Origin: Erigeron canadensis
Lineage: Eukaryota; Streptophyta; Magnoliopsida; Asterales; Asteraceae
Assembly: GCF_010389155.1 (NCBI RefSeq)
Contig: NC_057764.1
Location: 13,454,001 to 13,518,000 of the forward strand
Reading direction: 5' to 3'
DNA: 64,000 nt
The notes under the pieces are model-generated. The model searched no databases and had not been told where the DNA came from. It saw nothing but the letters and a program-made list of their open reading frames with translations. Within the stretch, counting starts at the first letter, position 1. Each line of letters opens with the position of its first letter. Shown here in pieces: positions 45,874 through 57,912 of this stretch. The position numbers and the translations under genes were made by a program.

Positions 45874-46943
45874 TTGGAAAAAACATGTTTTAAGTGTCAT
45901 GGTTTTGGTCACTTCCAGGCACAGTGTCCTAACCAGCGAGCACTCACTGCTAAAGAGATTAAAAGCTTACCAGATGTTGGCACTGAAGTAGAAGAGACAT
46001 GCATAGGTGCAGATGTTGGAGAGATGCTAGTGGTAAGAAGGGTAATGCATACTGATGAAGTTGTAGCTGACACTGCCCAGAGAGAAAATATTTTCCATTC
46101 CAGATGTACTGTTAAAGGCAAGGTGTGTAGTTTGATCATTGACGGTGGGAGTTGTGCTAATGCTGCTTCAACTTATATGGTGGAAAAACTGGAATTGCCT
46201 ACAGTTAAGCATCCCCGTCCTTACAAGTTGCAATGGCTTAGTGAAGGATCTGAGGTAAAAGTTAATCGACAAGTTACTATTCCTTTTTCCATTGGATCTA
46301 TTTATCAAGATAAAGTTGTTTGTGATGTTGTTCCTATGGATGCTTGTCATATTTTGTTGGGTAGACCATGGTTGTTTGATAATTATGTGTTTCATAATGG
46401 TCGCATGAATTCTTATTCATTATTTGTAAGTGGTAAGAAAATCACTTTGACTTCTCTGAAACCCAATGAGTTATTAAAACTTAATAAGACGGACCAACCC
46501 ATTATGTCTTTATTTATGTCACAAACTGAAGTTGAAGAAGAACTCACTGGAGGTACTTCAGTCATGATGTTACTGGTGCTTGAGCGTACTGAAGACAAGG
46601 AGTTCACTGGAGTCCCCAGTCTCCTGAAGTCTCTACTGAAAGAATTCACTGATGTCTTTCCGGAAGACCTACCTAAAGGTTTACCACCAGTAAGAGGTAT
46701 TGAACACCAGATTGACCTGGTTCCTGGTCCAGTCCTCCCAAATAAAGCTGCTTACAGATGTTCACCAACTGAAGCAAAGGAGTTGCAAAGTCAGGTAGAT
46801 GAGTTGGTTGTTAAAGGGTATGTCAGAGCAAGCATGAGTCCTTGTTCAGTCCCAGCTCTTCTGGTTCCCAAGAAAGATGGTTCGATGAGAATGTGTGTTG
46901 ATAGCAGGGCCATAAATAATATAAGAATTAAGTATAGATATCC
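45874..46943 (+). pseudogene. Gypsy C zinc knuckle, protease and start of RT
   Basis: Largely open. CFKCHGFGHFQAQC is an intact CCHC knuckle. The protease active site reads LIIDGGSCANAAS, the D-G-G-S form usual in this gypsy group, followed by HILLGRPWLFD. RT begins at PEDLPKGLPPVRGIEHQIDL and runs through SPCSVPALLVPKKDGSMRMC and VDSRAINNI to KYRYPI, where homology ends at about 46943; the last 22 codons of the open frame are foreign. RT palm, RNase H and integrase are missing. Confidence 0.9.
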
Positions 46944-49043
46944 CATTCACAAATACACTGAAAAGCATAATTTTGAGACAACAAAATTAATTGCCATACC
47001 CGAAACTTGATATCCTAAAACTTCAGATTTAAACAACAAACTTCAAACTTTCTGTATCGTCATAACAATCAACTAATCCACCAAAGCTTGTTGTAGTCCT
47101 CCCCCTCAACGATAAATCTCTCCGTATTAAGCATATCCCGAGTCCTTGCTCGCCTTGCATAACCGGCATGTGATAGAGGAGTTGAATTTCCATCAATCAA
47201 TCCTGTACTAGTTGAATATCATGGAAACCAGAAACTTTGAGATTTGAAGCTCAAACTTCAGGAACATGGATCTTCCTGTTTCAAAGCAATTCTTATTCTC
47301 TTAGTCTTCATTCTTGAATGTTTCTTCTGATTACTATCAAAGTCTTCAGATAAAACATATATACAGCTTCTTGTGCTATACCTTCACATATAAGCTTAAA
47401 ATACAAAAGAAAGAGACAAAAATACTAATGTTATTCTTTATTATTTCATTACCATAATAGAGAATAGTAACGACTTAATCTAGAACTACATTTTTCATTT
47501 TCTTCTCCAAATGTTGTTATTCTTTACTATTATTAGTCATAGATCCTTATGACCTTATCTTAGTGTAGAACTACAAAATAATACTTAATGCGACTTAAAC
47601 CTATTGTTATCGTCGACTTTGGTGTCAAGAACCTTAAAATCCCTGTTTTATCGTTCTAAGGGATTGACCTATAGATATCTAATCTATTCGTCAAATCATC
47701 AAGAAAACAAGAATCTTAAGATCTCGGTCTTATCATTCTAAGGATATTTATCAACAATCTTGAATCTTAAGAACTCTATCTTACTATTCTATTGATACTT
47801 ATCAGAGAGTTAGAATCTTAAGAGCTCTGTTTTATTATTCTATGTTAACAATGAATAACCTACCTTGAGGTCTTTCACTTATATCTATGGATAACCTACC
47901 CTGAGGTCCTCCAGTTAAAATCTATGGATAACCTACCCTGAGGTCTTTCATTTATATCATGCAAATCTATATTGATTACTCTTTCAAAAGTTACTTGATT
48001 TTAACTCAGTAAAATCATCTAATTGAAACTATAATCACTTATACTTTTGCATCAGAAAAAATCGATAATTTTGCCACTAAGGTATGTTCTCATGAAACTT
48101 TGAGTTCCATGTAAACTTTGGATATCATGATCGTAAGAAAATTTTGATAATTCCTAAATTTTTTCGCCAAATCTTCATTGACCTAAAATATTTCGAATGC
48201 TATCAAACATCAAATCTTCATGCTTTATCCCATTTTAAGATCTTGGGCAAAAAATAAAAATCACACGCTATATGTAATACATGATTACCTTATCATAAGA
48301 GTATTACATCTTGGCTAAATTTATTAACAATAATAAATACCTCTATGATTGCCTCATCATACTAGTATTTATCTTTGTTGAAAATATGACCTATACATCT
48401 CTGTGTATTCGTCTTTCTTGTTCCATGCTAAGTACTTGCTTGACAACCTACAAAATTAAACATCTGTTTGCTGTCCTGCACATCTCAACAAACAGTCATG
48501 ATATCTTCTTAAAGTAATAACATACAATATGAAGAAATGAATAATTCAGCAAGATAAAATAAATAAATCTGCTTAACAATCTATTATTAACCTAGGTCAC
48601 TTTAAGGTGTATAATTCACCGTCAAGCATGTTTAGATTAAGTCAAAATCATTTGATATCTCTATATCAAATCTTTTTGATTTAACACCAATCTTTTCAAG
48701 GATAATTCTTAAACTATTAATTTTATCCTCTTTAATTCTTTGAGAATCTTCCATCTAAAGATCAAATCAGTTCTTATAAAGAACAAATTCAAAACTATGA
48801 ACAACTCAGTGTTCATTCTAAAGAAAATCTTCTTTCTAAGAATAAAAATATTTCTTTCAAAGATAAAATTCAAAACTATGAACATCTCAGTGTTCATTCT
48901 TAAGAAAATCTTCTTTCTAAGAAATTTACATTAACTTAATATTTCTTTATTGAAATTAACAACGCTGTGTTCTTTTCCTTAAACCTATATCTTGTTAATT
49001 AACCAACTTTCTTTTAGCTTTTGATCCTTTCACTATCGCTTAA
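46944..49043. repeat. Non-coding spacer, probably of copia D'
   Basis: No protein signal. Contains a purine tract on the minus strand (near 47100), three copies of GGATAACCTACC(C/T)TGAGGTC (47852-47945), repeats of GAATCTTAAGA (47712-47822), and a duplicated 100-bp block around TCAAAACTATGAACA (48788 and 48870) that also contains AAGAAAATCTTCTTTC dyads. It continues directly into 49044, which matches the spacer downstream of family D pol, so I read it as the far part of that spacer. Confidence 0.45.
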
Positions 49044-50222
49044 CTACCCTACTCGTTTATTCGCTGTTCTATAAGAACGTAGTTAAGTCCTCTTGGAAAC
49101 TAGATTCTATTCTGACTCTGTCTCTTGTGCAATAGGAACTTTTATTTAAACAATACAAACATAAATAAAAATTAAACACATTTTACGAGACATAACACAA
49201 ACACACACACACACAAACATAAAACATAAACGAATAACATAGTTACAAGAGCTAAAGTATTGTATTGATTAGATCAGCTTACCATGTTACATAAGCCCAC
49301 ATGAGAAATAATTCTCTTATTATTAGTTATGAACAGTGATCCAAGACGATTACCAACATATTTGTTCTCTTAAACCCTCGGTACTTCCAGTTTCCTTTTG
49401 GTTTGTGGCACTTTTGACATACCCTGGCCAAGGACAATCACCATGTAACCCGAGTAGCCTAATATGCCACTTAATCAAGTTTGCGAACTTAAGTGACCCA
49501 CATTCAAATATACTCTCACAATCGACACAAGCATTACATAATGCTAAGTACTTGTATATTTGTGACATTATTTTAAAATGCTTATGGAAACCCGTGACTT
49601 TCGATGAGACACGTGTAGCGAACTTTCTGACAACCTATCCCAAGTTGGAAGCTTTAGGTAGGCTAGGTATACAAAGACACCCCAAGGACTTACTTGTCCG
49701 AATCTCAAAGGACACATTAGCTCCATAATTTTCAAAAGATTTATAAGATATTTGCATATCTTGTCACAAGTATACATCCGAAAAAGCAATACATACACAT
49801 GTATGTACCCGAGACCTTCTATATAACAACCAAATATACACAATTACAATGCTAGATCTTTCGTAAGATTTAAGGACCATACTCTACATACAGAGCAGAC
49901 ATTCTCAGCCATAAATCTGAATATGTTTCCCATAAGAACATTGTATACATTTATGTTCAGATTATAATGAAACTTTGGTACTTTGTGCCTATCGATACAT
50001 CAAATAATAGAGTTACTGAACACAACAATTTTACCGTACAACTAAGTAGGCTTAAAATCTAAAGTATCGTCACGTCTAATCATCTTCACACAGTGACCTT
50101 ACTCCTTTTATTACTTTCTTTTTCTTTTCTGATTCTTTTGATTTTTATTTTGTTTTTATGACTCTATTTGACACACAATACGACAAAACACATTTTACAA
50201 AGTTCTCGTTGAGAGACACTAT
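49044..50222 (-). repeat. Post-pol spacer of copia D' (matches 31862-33119)
   Basis: Closely follows 31862-33119 along its length, with scattered indels (for example about 100 bp present near 32355-32455 and absent near 49528). No ORF of note. It lies directly after the RNase H stop on the minus strand. Confidence 0.75.
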
Positions 50223-50224
50223 CA

Positions 50225-50515
50225 CTATAGATTTCTCATTCCAATCAATTGGACTAGCAACTCGAAACGAGTTCGGTCGAAAGCCTTAGTGAACAGATCA
50301 ACCAAATTAAAGTCACTCGGCACCTTTTCTAGGACTATTAATTTCTTTTTAGCACAATCACGAATAAAATGAAACCTTATGTCTATGTGCTTAGTCCTAC
50401 TGTGCTTAACAGGATTATTGGTAATGGATATGGTGGATTTAGTGTCCTTCTTTATAAGAGCATAAAGGAATATCTAACCTTAAGCATCTGAGCCTGTGAA
50501 CAAGCATTCACTTGC
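50225..50515 (-). pseudogene. Copia D' RNase H C-terminus
   Basis: The minus-strand frame reads LIKKDTKSTISITNNPVKHS, RTKHIDIRFHFIRDC, KKKLIVLEKVPSDFNLVDLF and TKAFDRTRFELLVQLIGM, ending at 50225. This is the canonical copia RNase H tail. Upstream, EYFSASEC matches the EYITASEC of the left copy but the region between carries two stops. Everything upstream is replaced at about 50511 by the LTR of family A copy 3. Confidence 0.88.
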
Positions 50516-50846
50516 TGAAAAGTATTCCCATATCTCCTCGAAGATTGAAATCCATGACTGTCTCCTTCCTTATGTAATGTATGTAATTGAGCTTTACTTT
50601 GTGTTTTAGTGTGTTAATGGAGGTAATGTGTGTGTTAGTGTGTGTATGTGCCAAGAGAGAAAAGTAAGAGTGGAAAGATTGAATAGCATGGAATGTGATC
50701 AAAGTTACAATTCAAAGTTATGGAGGGGGCTTTATATAGTTTCTATACAATTTACACTAGTCCCCCTTCCATACTTATGAGAAATACAAATAAGTACAAA
50801 ACATTATAAACATACAAATCAACTACTAGAAATTATATTTCTAACA
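50511..50846 (-). repeat. Family A 3' LTR (U3 part, truncated)
   Basis: On the minus strand begins TGTTAGAAATATAATTTC at 50846, just after a polypurine tract. A TATA box (TATATAAA, 50731-50738) and a CT-rich leader follow. It ends near 50511 where family D sequence begins, so the rest of the LTR is missing. Confidence 0.7.
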
Positions 50847-50862
50847 ATCTCCCCCTTAGTAG
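50847..50862 (-). other. Polypurine tract of family A copy 3
   Basis: The minus strand reads CTACTAAGGGGGAGAT directly before the LTR start. It shows that the third ORF on its right lies inside the element. Confidence 0.8.
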
Positions 50863-51072
50863 TGATTTGTCAAAAATGTATCCCAGATTCAATAGTCTTT
50901 AAGCTCGATTCCTTGGTCTTTTCTCATGTGGATGCCAGAACCAGTTTTCACCTTCAGGTTTATCTTCCGGGACCACCATGTTTGCTTCATAGTCTCTAAG
51001 AGGAATGTTGTGTGGTCCCAAAACATTACTAGGTTCATACTTGATCCAACATCCTCCTCTTCTCCTCTCGAT

Positions 51073-51508
51073 TTACTTGGATTTCTTAACATTCTTTGCT
51101 TCCCTTAACATTCTAATACTCTCTCTGAAACCCAGCCTTTTATCAATCTTGCTGATTACTTTATCGAGTAGAGCTTTCTTCTGATCTGACTCTTTGTCTT
51201 CGGATAAGCAAAATAGCACATTCTTACAGAATTCAAGGGTTCCATCTGAGTAAGAAGCAAGGTTGCACGTTTTAAGAAAGATCTTCTTCTTCCTACTATT
51301 AAGAAATACTACACCAAGTGTTGGTTTTTTTGAGAACATGACCAATATTCAATCTTTCTATGTCTTCTGTGTAAAGACTTTGATCTGGATACGGGACATT
51401 AATTTTCCTCTTAACCAACTCAAACCCAATCTAAAAATCTTCCAATGATGCATGTTGAATGACGCTGGGCATGTACCTCTTCACTGCATCAAAGGCAATT
51501 AGATCTTC
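51073..51508 (-). pseudogene. Family A third ORF, copy 3, C-terminal part
   Basis: Continues the protein broken at 54185. After the target duplication it reads IAFDAVKRYMPSVIQHASLE, then a stop, then FELVKRKINVPYPDQSLYTE and, in the frame at 51073-51345, GVVFLNSRKKKIF, LASYSDGTLEFCKNVLFCLS, KKALLDKVISKIDKRLGFRE and a Lys-rich end at 51073. A shift lies near 51345. The PPT follows 210 bp downstream. Confidence 0.8.
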
Positions 51509-54184
51509 TGTAACACCCCACACTTGACAGAAACATGAGGTGTCATGAAAAGTACAACACGACATGGAATTATATAGATACTGTTATATGAAATAGAATA
51601 TAATGAATATATTCCCAAAACATGAGTTCAAAGTCATGACAATGCTAGGAAAGCTATATTACAAGTACATCCATAAAAGGAATAAACCAAGGCATGCAGC
51701 CTTAAAGTCTGACATAATTAAAAGAGCTCTAGTCTCCAAAGTCCAGTCCTAGCATGAAAGTCGTTATCCCTGATTAGCCTGAGTACCTGAAAAGTATAAT
51801 AAAACGTGTCAACACAAAGGTTGGTGAGTTCGTAGGTTTTATATCAAAAGTCTAGTCGAAGAAATAAGTCTTTTGTTGATTCTTTAAGTCTAACAGGTAA
51901 CAGTTCAATATATAACGAGCAGAGTTACGCCATAATAAGTCCAAAAATCTCAAGTCTTAATGTCTCAAAGTCCATCCTTACGGTACCTGCCTTAGTCCAA
52001 AGTCTCAAGTCTCCAATACACACAAAAGCACGTCATATAAGCATGTCAATAAACACAACAACAAAAACAAAATCACACACATACAACAAGACAGAAGCAC
52101 GTCAAATGGCACAAGTAACTCTATACGCACAGGCTCAATATTGAACATAAAGTAGAAATTGACCAAACTGTTTGAAAAATAAGTATACTTTCTACCCCAA
52201 AACTTGTAAAAATAGGGGCTACGAAACTCACCTGAAAGGTGTTATGAAAGTATAACGAACGAGCACAACAAGCACAATCAAAGTCCACGACAATCAACAC
52301 CTATCAATAATACATGGCAAGTCACAATGAAAGTCTTTTGTCTTAAGTCCTAGCCTATTAGAAATGCCTTTAAGTCCATATGTCTTTATTTAACCTTTAA
52401 AACGACGTTTAATAAACCGAACAAGAGACTGGATTTGACAATAAAGTCCTTTATTAAGTTCAAACACATTATTATATCAATACAACCTCATTTGAAATCA
52501 TTTTATAGTTCAAAACAAGTTTTACTCAAATTTATTGAAAACAAGACAAAACCGGAGATTTTAACCCAAAAGCTTACGAAACCGAGATGAATAAAGGGTT
52601 GAGTTCAACCTGGTTGAACTTGATCAACAAGAGCCCAAAATGTTATTTTAAAACCATTTGATCATACGTTAACCCATTGGACCAAAACTATTATATGAGT
52701 AGGGAAGTGGTCAAACTCAACCATGACAGGTGTATTTCGACCTGAATAGAGGTCAAAATGATTTTATCCCAAGTCTTAAAGGTCCGAGAGTTAAAGCAAG
52801 TCATTTCGGGTCAAACTAGGAACCTTACGAGCCGTTAGACCACCAGAGGTCGAGCTAGACCAGGTAGAGGTCGAGCTAGACCAGGTAGAGGTCGAGCTAG
52901 ACCTGCCTAGGTCGAGCTAGACCTGGCCGTGGTAGGATTCATACCCGATTTGAGCAAAAACGAACGACTTTGACGCAATTTTGTTAAAATAACGAGATCT
53001 AAGGCTAGCCAATTCTTACCCATGAGTCTTGATTGCACAAAAGTGTCACAAATCAGTACAAAAAGGGTGAAGTTTGACCGATTTCATACATCATGTGATC
53101 GACAATTGCACAAACCTTAATCTTGGATACATAATCGAGTAGTTTTAGAGTCTTTTAGCCAAGTAAAGGATATCTTCTATTTTTGTAGTTGCACAAAATC
53201 CAAATTATATGAGTGCATAATGTATCAAATCAAAGCCTTAATCAAGGTTCAATTCGTTTCTTACACACAATTGTAACCGAAATTGCACAATCAACAATCA
53301 AAGACATGATTCACTTAGCTTTTGATAAGAACCGAAAGAGTAAACATATATATACATATAAAAACAAATTTGCACAATTAACAATCAAAGACATGATTCA
53401 CTTAGGAACAGAACTTACACAAGTTTTTGATGAAGAGAATGATAATACTCACTTGTTTCTTTGATCAAAGATTGAAGCCTTGATTGATTGAAAGCGTTTA
53501 GAACTGTAATCGAGAGAATGATTTAAGAGAGGATTTGAAAGAAAAACTCTTTATGAAATCTGGATTTTTGTGATGAAAAAGTGTTTTTCAAAGATAACCT
53601 TAGAGAGAAATCTTATCTGTGTAAAACCTTTTTGATGGAATGAAAGAACAAACTCTATATAGGCATGAATATGGTTGAATTCAACCATGGTCGAACTCAA
53701 CCAGGTCTAACTCGACCAAGTCGACCTCAACCAGGTCAAACTCGACCCATATCTGTAAAGTAGACTCTTTTACGAAATTGTGGCAGCTTGAATAGTCAAA
53801 AACGGAGTTACGGTTAAAAAGTTATGACCAAAACAAAATCAGTACGTTTTTCAGTTGCCGACTTGTTTAATTAACTACATATACCATTTTTTGTAGAAAC
53901 AACACCATTTAAGGCATGGTAAATGATATCCATTGATCCCCTTAATATTTTAAAAGTTTATTTTAGCTTTATTTGGCATTTTTATTAGGCAACTAGTCTT
54001 CCTCAAACCTTTTTTTTTTCCAAGTCTTAAAAAGTCGAGAACACCCATACACAATAAACATGTCTTGTCTTATTCATACTCTAACTCACACAACCACACG
54101 TCTAATGACTTAAATTGACAACCATTGATCATATACGAACAGAAAATTATAGTCCGACGAAGCGCTCAGGTGAAGGTTGTTACA
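51509..54184 (-). mobile_element. Solo LTR of the chromovirus family (2676 bp)
   Basis: TGTAACACCCCAC...GTTGTTACA, flanked by TCTTC on both sides (51504-51508 and 54185-54189). Closely similar to 2725-5498. It splits the family A third ORF at a Glu-Asp codon pair. Such solo LTRs arise by recombination between the two LTRs of a full element. Confidence 0.93.
52845..52928. repeat. Four 21-bp units with GGTCGAGCTAGACC dyad
   Basis: AGAGGTCGAGCTAGACCAGGT is the unit, repeated four times head to tail with small changes. The chromovirus LTR at 2725-5498 has only two units (4243-4290). Confidence 0.9.
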
Positions 54185-54189
54185 TCTTC

Positions 54190-57100
54190 ATGATATCTTT
54201 GAACAGCATTCACGTAGTGGTTGTAAAGGAAATTCAAGTCATCCACTGGCAGTAGTTTGAAATGAGCTTTAGTGAATCTATAAATCAAGCCATTCTCTCT
54301 TTTGACATGAAAACAAGGTATTGAGATATGAGTCTTCCTTATCAAGATCACTCTGGTTAGCACCACTATCCTATACTTTCTCTGATCTTCAAGAATACTT
54401 GGATTGTAGCTATCGGCAAATTTAAGGAGAGATCTGTATTTTTCAACTTGTTTTGGATCCTTAAACTTGTACATAGCAGCAAATTCTGGTCTTCCTACTT
54501 TGACAACTTTAGTGGCTCCGCAGAAGATTGGAAATGCTCTTTCTTCCAAGAATCTTGATTTGATTGCAGCTTGCTTTTCCTTAATACCAAGCGCAACCAT
54601 TCTAGCTTGATCTCTGAGGAAGTACCCCCTATTCACGAAGTTCCATTGTTCTTCTGTTAGTTCTGTAGGGAAGTAGTCGGGAAGTGGTTCTTCTTCAGAA
54701 ATGATGGCTTCTCTTAACACTTGTTTAAATTTAGACTTTTTGAAATCTTGAGAGATAGCATCTGGAGTTTTTCTTAGCTCATCAAACCCTTCAAAATCAT
54801 TGAAAGAGTATTGCTTAGGAGTAGACACAGATGGAATTGTAGACTCTTCAGCTTCATTTCTTCCTGAAGTACCAGTGGTAAAATAATCAAGATCAGCAAA
54901 TTCTTCAAACACTGGTTCTTTAGTTGATTTTTCAGTCTCCACAAATTCCGGAACATTCAACACTATGTTGTATTTAATAACTTCTGCGTCAGCCTCTCTT
55001 TCAGCAAATTCTATTATAGCCTCATCATTTACATCTTCATCAACAAACTCATTATCTTCCTCCTCTCCTTCTATCTCTCCCATTCCAAACACCTCTTCCA
55101 ACCTCTTCCTTATTTTTTCCCTTTGTTCAGCATTTTCTATTTCCTCAACATTCAACCCAAGTCCTTTCCACATTTCATCAGATCTAGCCCTACACTCGGC
55201 TAATCTATCTATCTCAGCTTGATCATCCTCAACTACATCAACATTTCCACCTTCAACCCTTTCCCCCATCTCCACATCTACATTCGTTTCTTCAACTCTT
55301 GCCTCTACAGCAGTTTGACCATCTCCTTGGTTCTCCCCCTTGGGGTGATCATCGGAATCAGGATCATTCCGTCTGGAAGAAATCGAGGCTGGTCGGCAAG
55401 ATTCAAGAGCAATTAACCTGAGCTCGATAGCAGCAAGTTTGGCATCATATTCAGCCTTTTGAGATTGTACTTGCTCTTTCAAAGCTTCAACTTGATTTGC
55501 ATGCTCTATTTCTCTTTCTCTCAACTCCAGAGCATTCAACACCCCCTATCAATCATAGTGATGCTTTCACCTTCATCCCTCAAAATATATAGTAAATGTT
55601 TGCATGTGTTATCTTTGTCTTGTTGTTTGGATGTTGATGAAGTTTGTTGGGGTGTTGTTGTTGTATGAAGTGGTGTTGGTGTTTGTATAGATGGTGGAAC
55701 CAACCCGGAGGTTGTTGGCACCCTGGTGGTATGACCTAATCCAGCCGAAGCTATTTCAGGATTTCCTGCAGATCCTTGGGGTAAACCCTCACCAGCAGTT
55801 GGAGATTCAATGGCTTCACAACCAGAATCAAGGTGTGTCCTAGACTGTGATAAATCACTGCCCGAGACTTGTTGTTCGGTAACACCTCTAACAACATCGG
55901 GGTCACTGAGAATGCCCGTTAATACAGTCTCAGGTTGATCGCGAGAAACAACAGTGTCACCTTGGCATTCATACTGTCTCTCAGTCTCATTGTGAGAAAT
56001 GTTGCCTGCGGCTAAAGCTTGCATAATGTTAGCTAAGGCAGGACTTCCAAGCTGTCCTAGAGGGTCACACACAGTGGGTCCCTCTCCGCTTGTTCCGGCA
56101 TCAGTACAAAACTGAGCTTGCTGGTTCGTGTCCCTAGGAGAATTAGACTCTAGTGCACGAAATGAAGGCGAGAGGTAGGGCTGGTCCTCTCTTATTTCAA
56201 CACTCTCATCCTCCAAGTGAGGAGAGTGTGGTGAACGTGGTTGTTCCCCGTGCATATCTGAGACTAACTCCTGTTGTGAGGAGTCAGAATGGCTGGGAGA
56301 TGTTTGTGCAAGCAAGAGTGGGGAGCTCACGACTTCTACCCTAGGGTTGTCATCCTGGCTAGACTCATTGGTTTCATCTATTAGAGGGCAAACGTTTTCT
56401 TTACGCCCTTGTCCTAGCTCGGACCTCTCAACCTCTCTTGTATTTTCAACCCCTCCCTCATTCCTTCCTTGTACCTCTGGCACAACCTCGTCTCCAGTGC
56501 TCAGATCCTCAGAAATAACATCAGATATCACACTTGCAATAGTTTATGTGATATGATCATCATCAAAGTCTGTCGAGGTACCAAAAGATTGATCAACATT
56601 GGGTGTACCCGACTCATCTCCCTGTAAGCTTGAAGATGAAGCAGAGTGTCTCTTCTTGTGCTTCTTCTTTGTAAGTATCAACAAACCAGACTTAGATTTA
56701 ATCCTTCGAGCTTGCATTTTTAATCTTCTCCCAGGGATGGGAGCGGGAATGGTTGATGTGGTTTCAAGAATTGTAGATAATTGTGGTGGAGAAAGAATTG
56801 GTTGAATCAGAGAAAAAATAGAAGGAAGTGGTGTAGAAGGTTTTGTAGGAATAGATGGTGTTGATTGTGATGGTGTTGTAGGAATGGTTGATGTGGTTTC
56901 AACATTGAGTGTACCCGTACGGTTGCTCAACAGTCCCCTCACCTCTATCTCCTCTTTTCCTTTTAGTTAACCTAGGACCCTCACTAGGTGACCTATGCAC
57001 AGTTGGGGTAGGAGTCTGTCGGCTTTCAGACCCCAGAACTGTGTCTAACCACTCTCTATATGTCCTAAGATGGGGACTGTCAGCTGGTACAAGATTAAGC

Positions 57101-57861
57101 AGAAATGGTGGAATTGGGAAAGGTTTTGCAAGCTCACTTCCTATGCCCCTTAGATTGGACTTATACATGGCAATGACACATTTGAACGAGTAATCTAACT
57201 TGGGGATCACATCAGTAGAATCAAGAACATCTTCAATCAACAACGTGAAGAATCTGATGTATGGGATATATTTTCTTTCTTGCCCATCTTTGTCGTTCAC
57301 TACTTGAGCCATTTTCTCCCAGATTATCTTTGCATAATCACATTGAACGTTATGAGTGACAGCATAATAAAGTGACAGAGAGTGTCGTGTCATTGCATCA
57401 ATTCCTTTCTGGGAGGGCATCAAGCATGTACATAAAACATTATACATGGTGTGCCAGAGAGTAGCAACATTCATTCTCTTAAAGTCTCTCAAAGATCCCA
57501 ACTCCCCTTCATATCCAAGGGCTTGAACTGCAGCCAACATTTTTTCAACAGATGGCAGTTCTTCATATTCTTGTTCGGGAAACCCTAGGATTGATCTGAA
57601 CTGATCCAGATTAAATTTACAAAGATAATACTTTCCTTCAGATTCCAATGTATATTGGAAGTAGTCTTCAGACTTCTTTCTTTTGTCTGCCTTTGTGTAC
57701 ACGTACACTATAGATTCCCATAAGTCGAAGACATACTTCTCTGGAACTATAGCTCCATTAGTGAGAGCTATATTAAGTGGATGGTGATTCAAAATTTCAG
57801 TTATGATCAGGAACTTTGATGCAAATGGGATGTGCAAAGCTTGATTAGCTTGCATCTTCAT
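54190..57861 (-). pseudogene. Family A third ORF, copy 3, N-terminal and middle parts
   Basis: The best guide to the full protein: about 1,220 codons here plus about 140 at 51073-51508. It starts MKMQANQALHIPFASKF at 57861; the ATG two dozen bases upstream (57887) is thrown out of frame by one base. Order: N-terminal domain (NVATLWHTMYNVL, CDYAKIIWEKMAQVV, RFFTLLIEDVLDS), Ser/Thr/Pro-rich part, basic KKKHKKRHSASSSS, acidic part, Gln/Thr-rich part, coiled coil (LELREREIEHANQVEALKEQ), long acidic segment (about 55250-54930) and a C-terminal domain (RKTHISIPCFHVKRENGLIY). Breaks: shift near 56920, stop near 56543, shift near 55540, solo LTR at 54184. No signal peptide or clear transmembrane helix. 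Confidence 0.85.
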
Positions 57862-57912
57862 AAAGGCCTTTCTTTAAATATAGACATCTTTTTATGAAAT
57901 TTTAAGAAGAAC

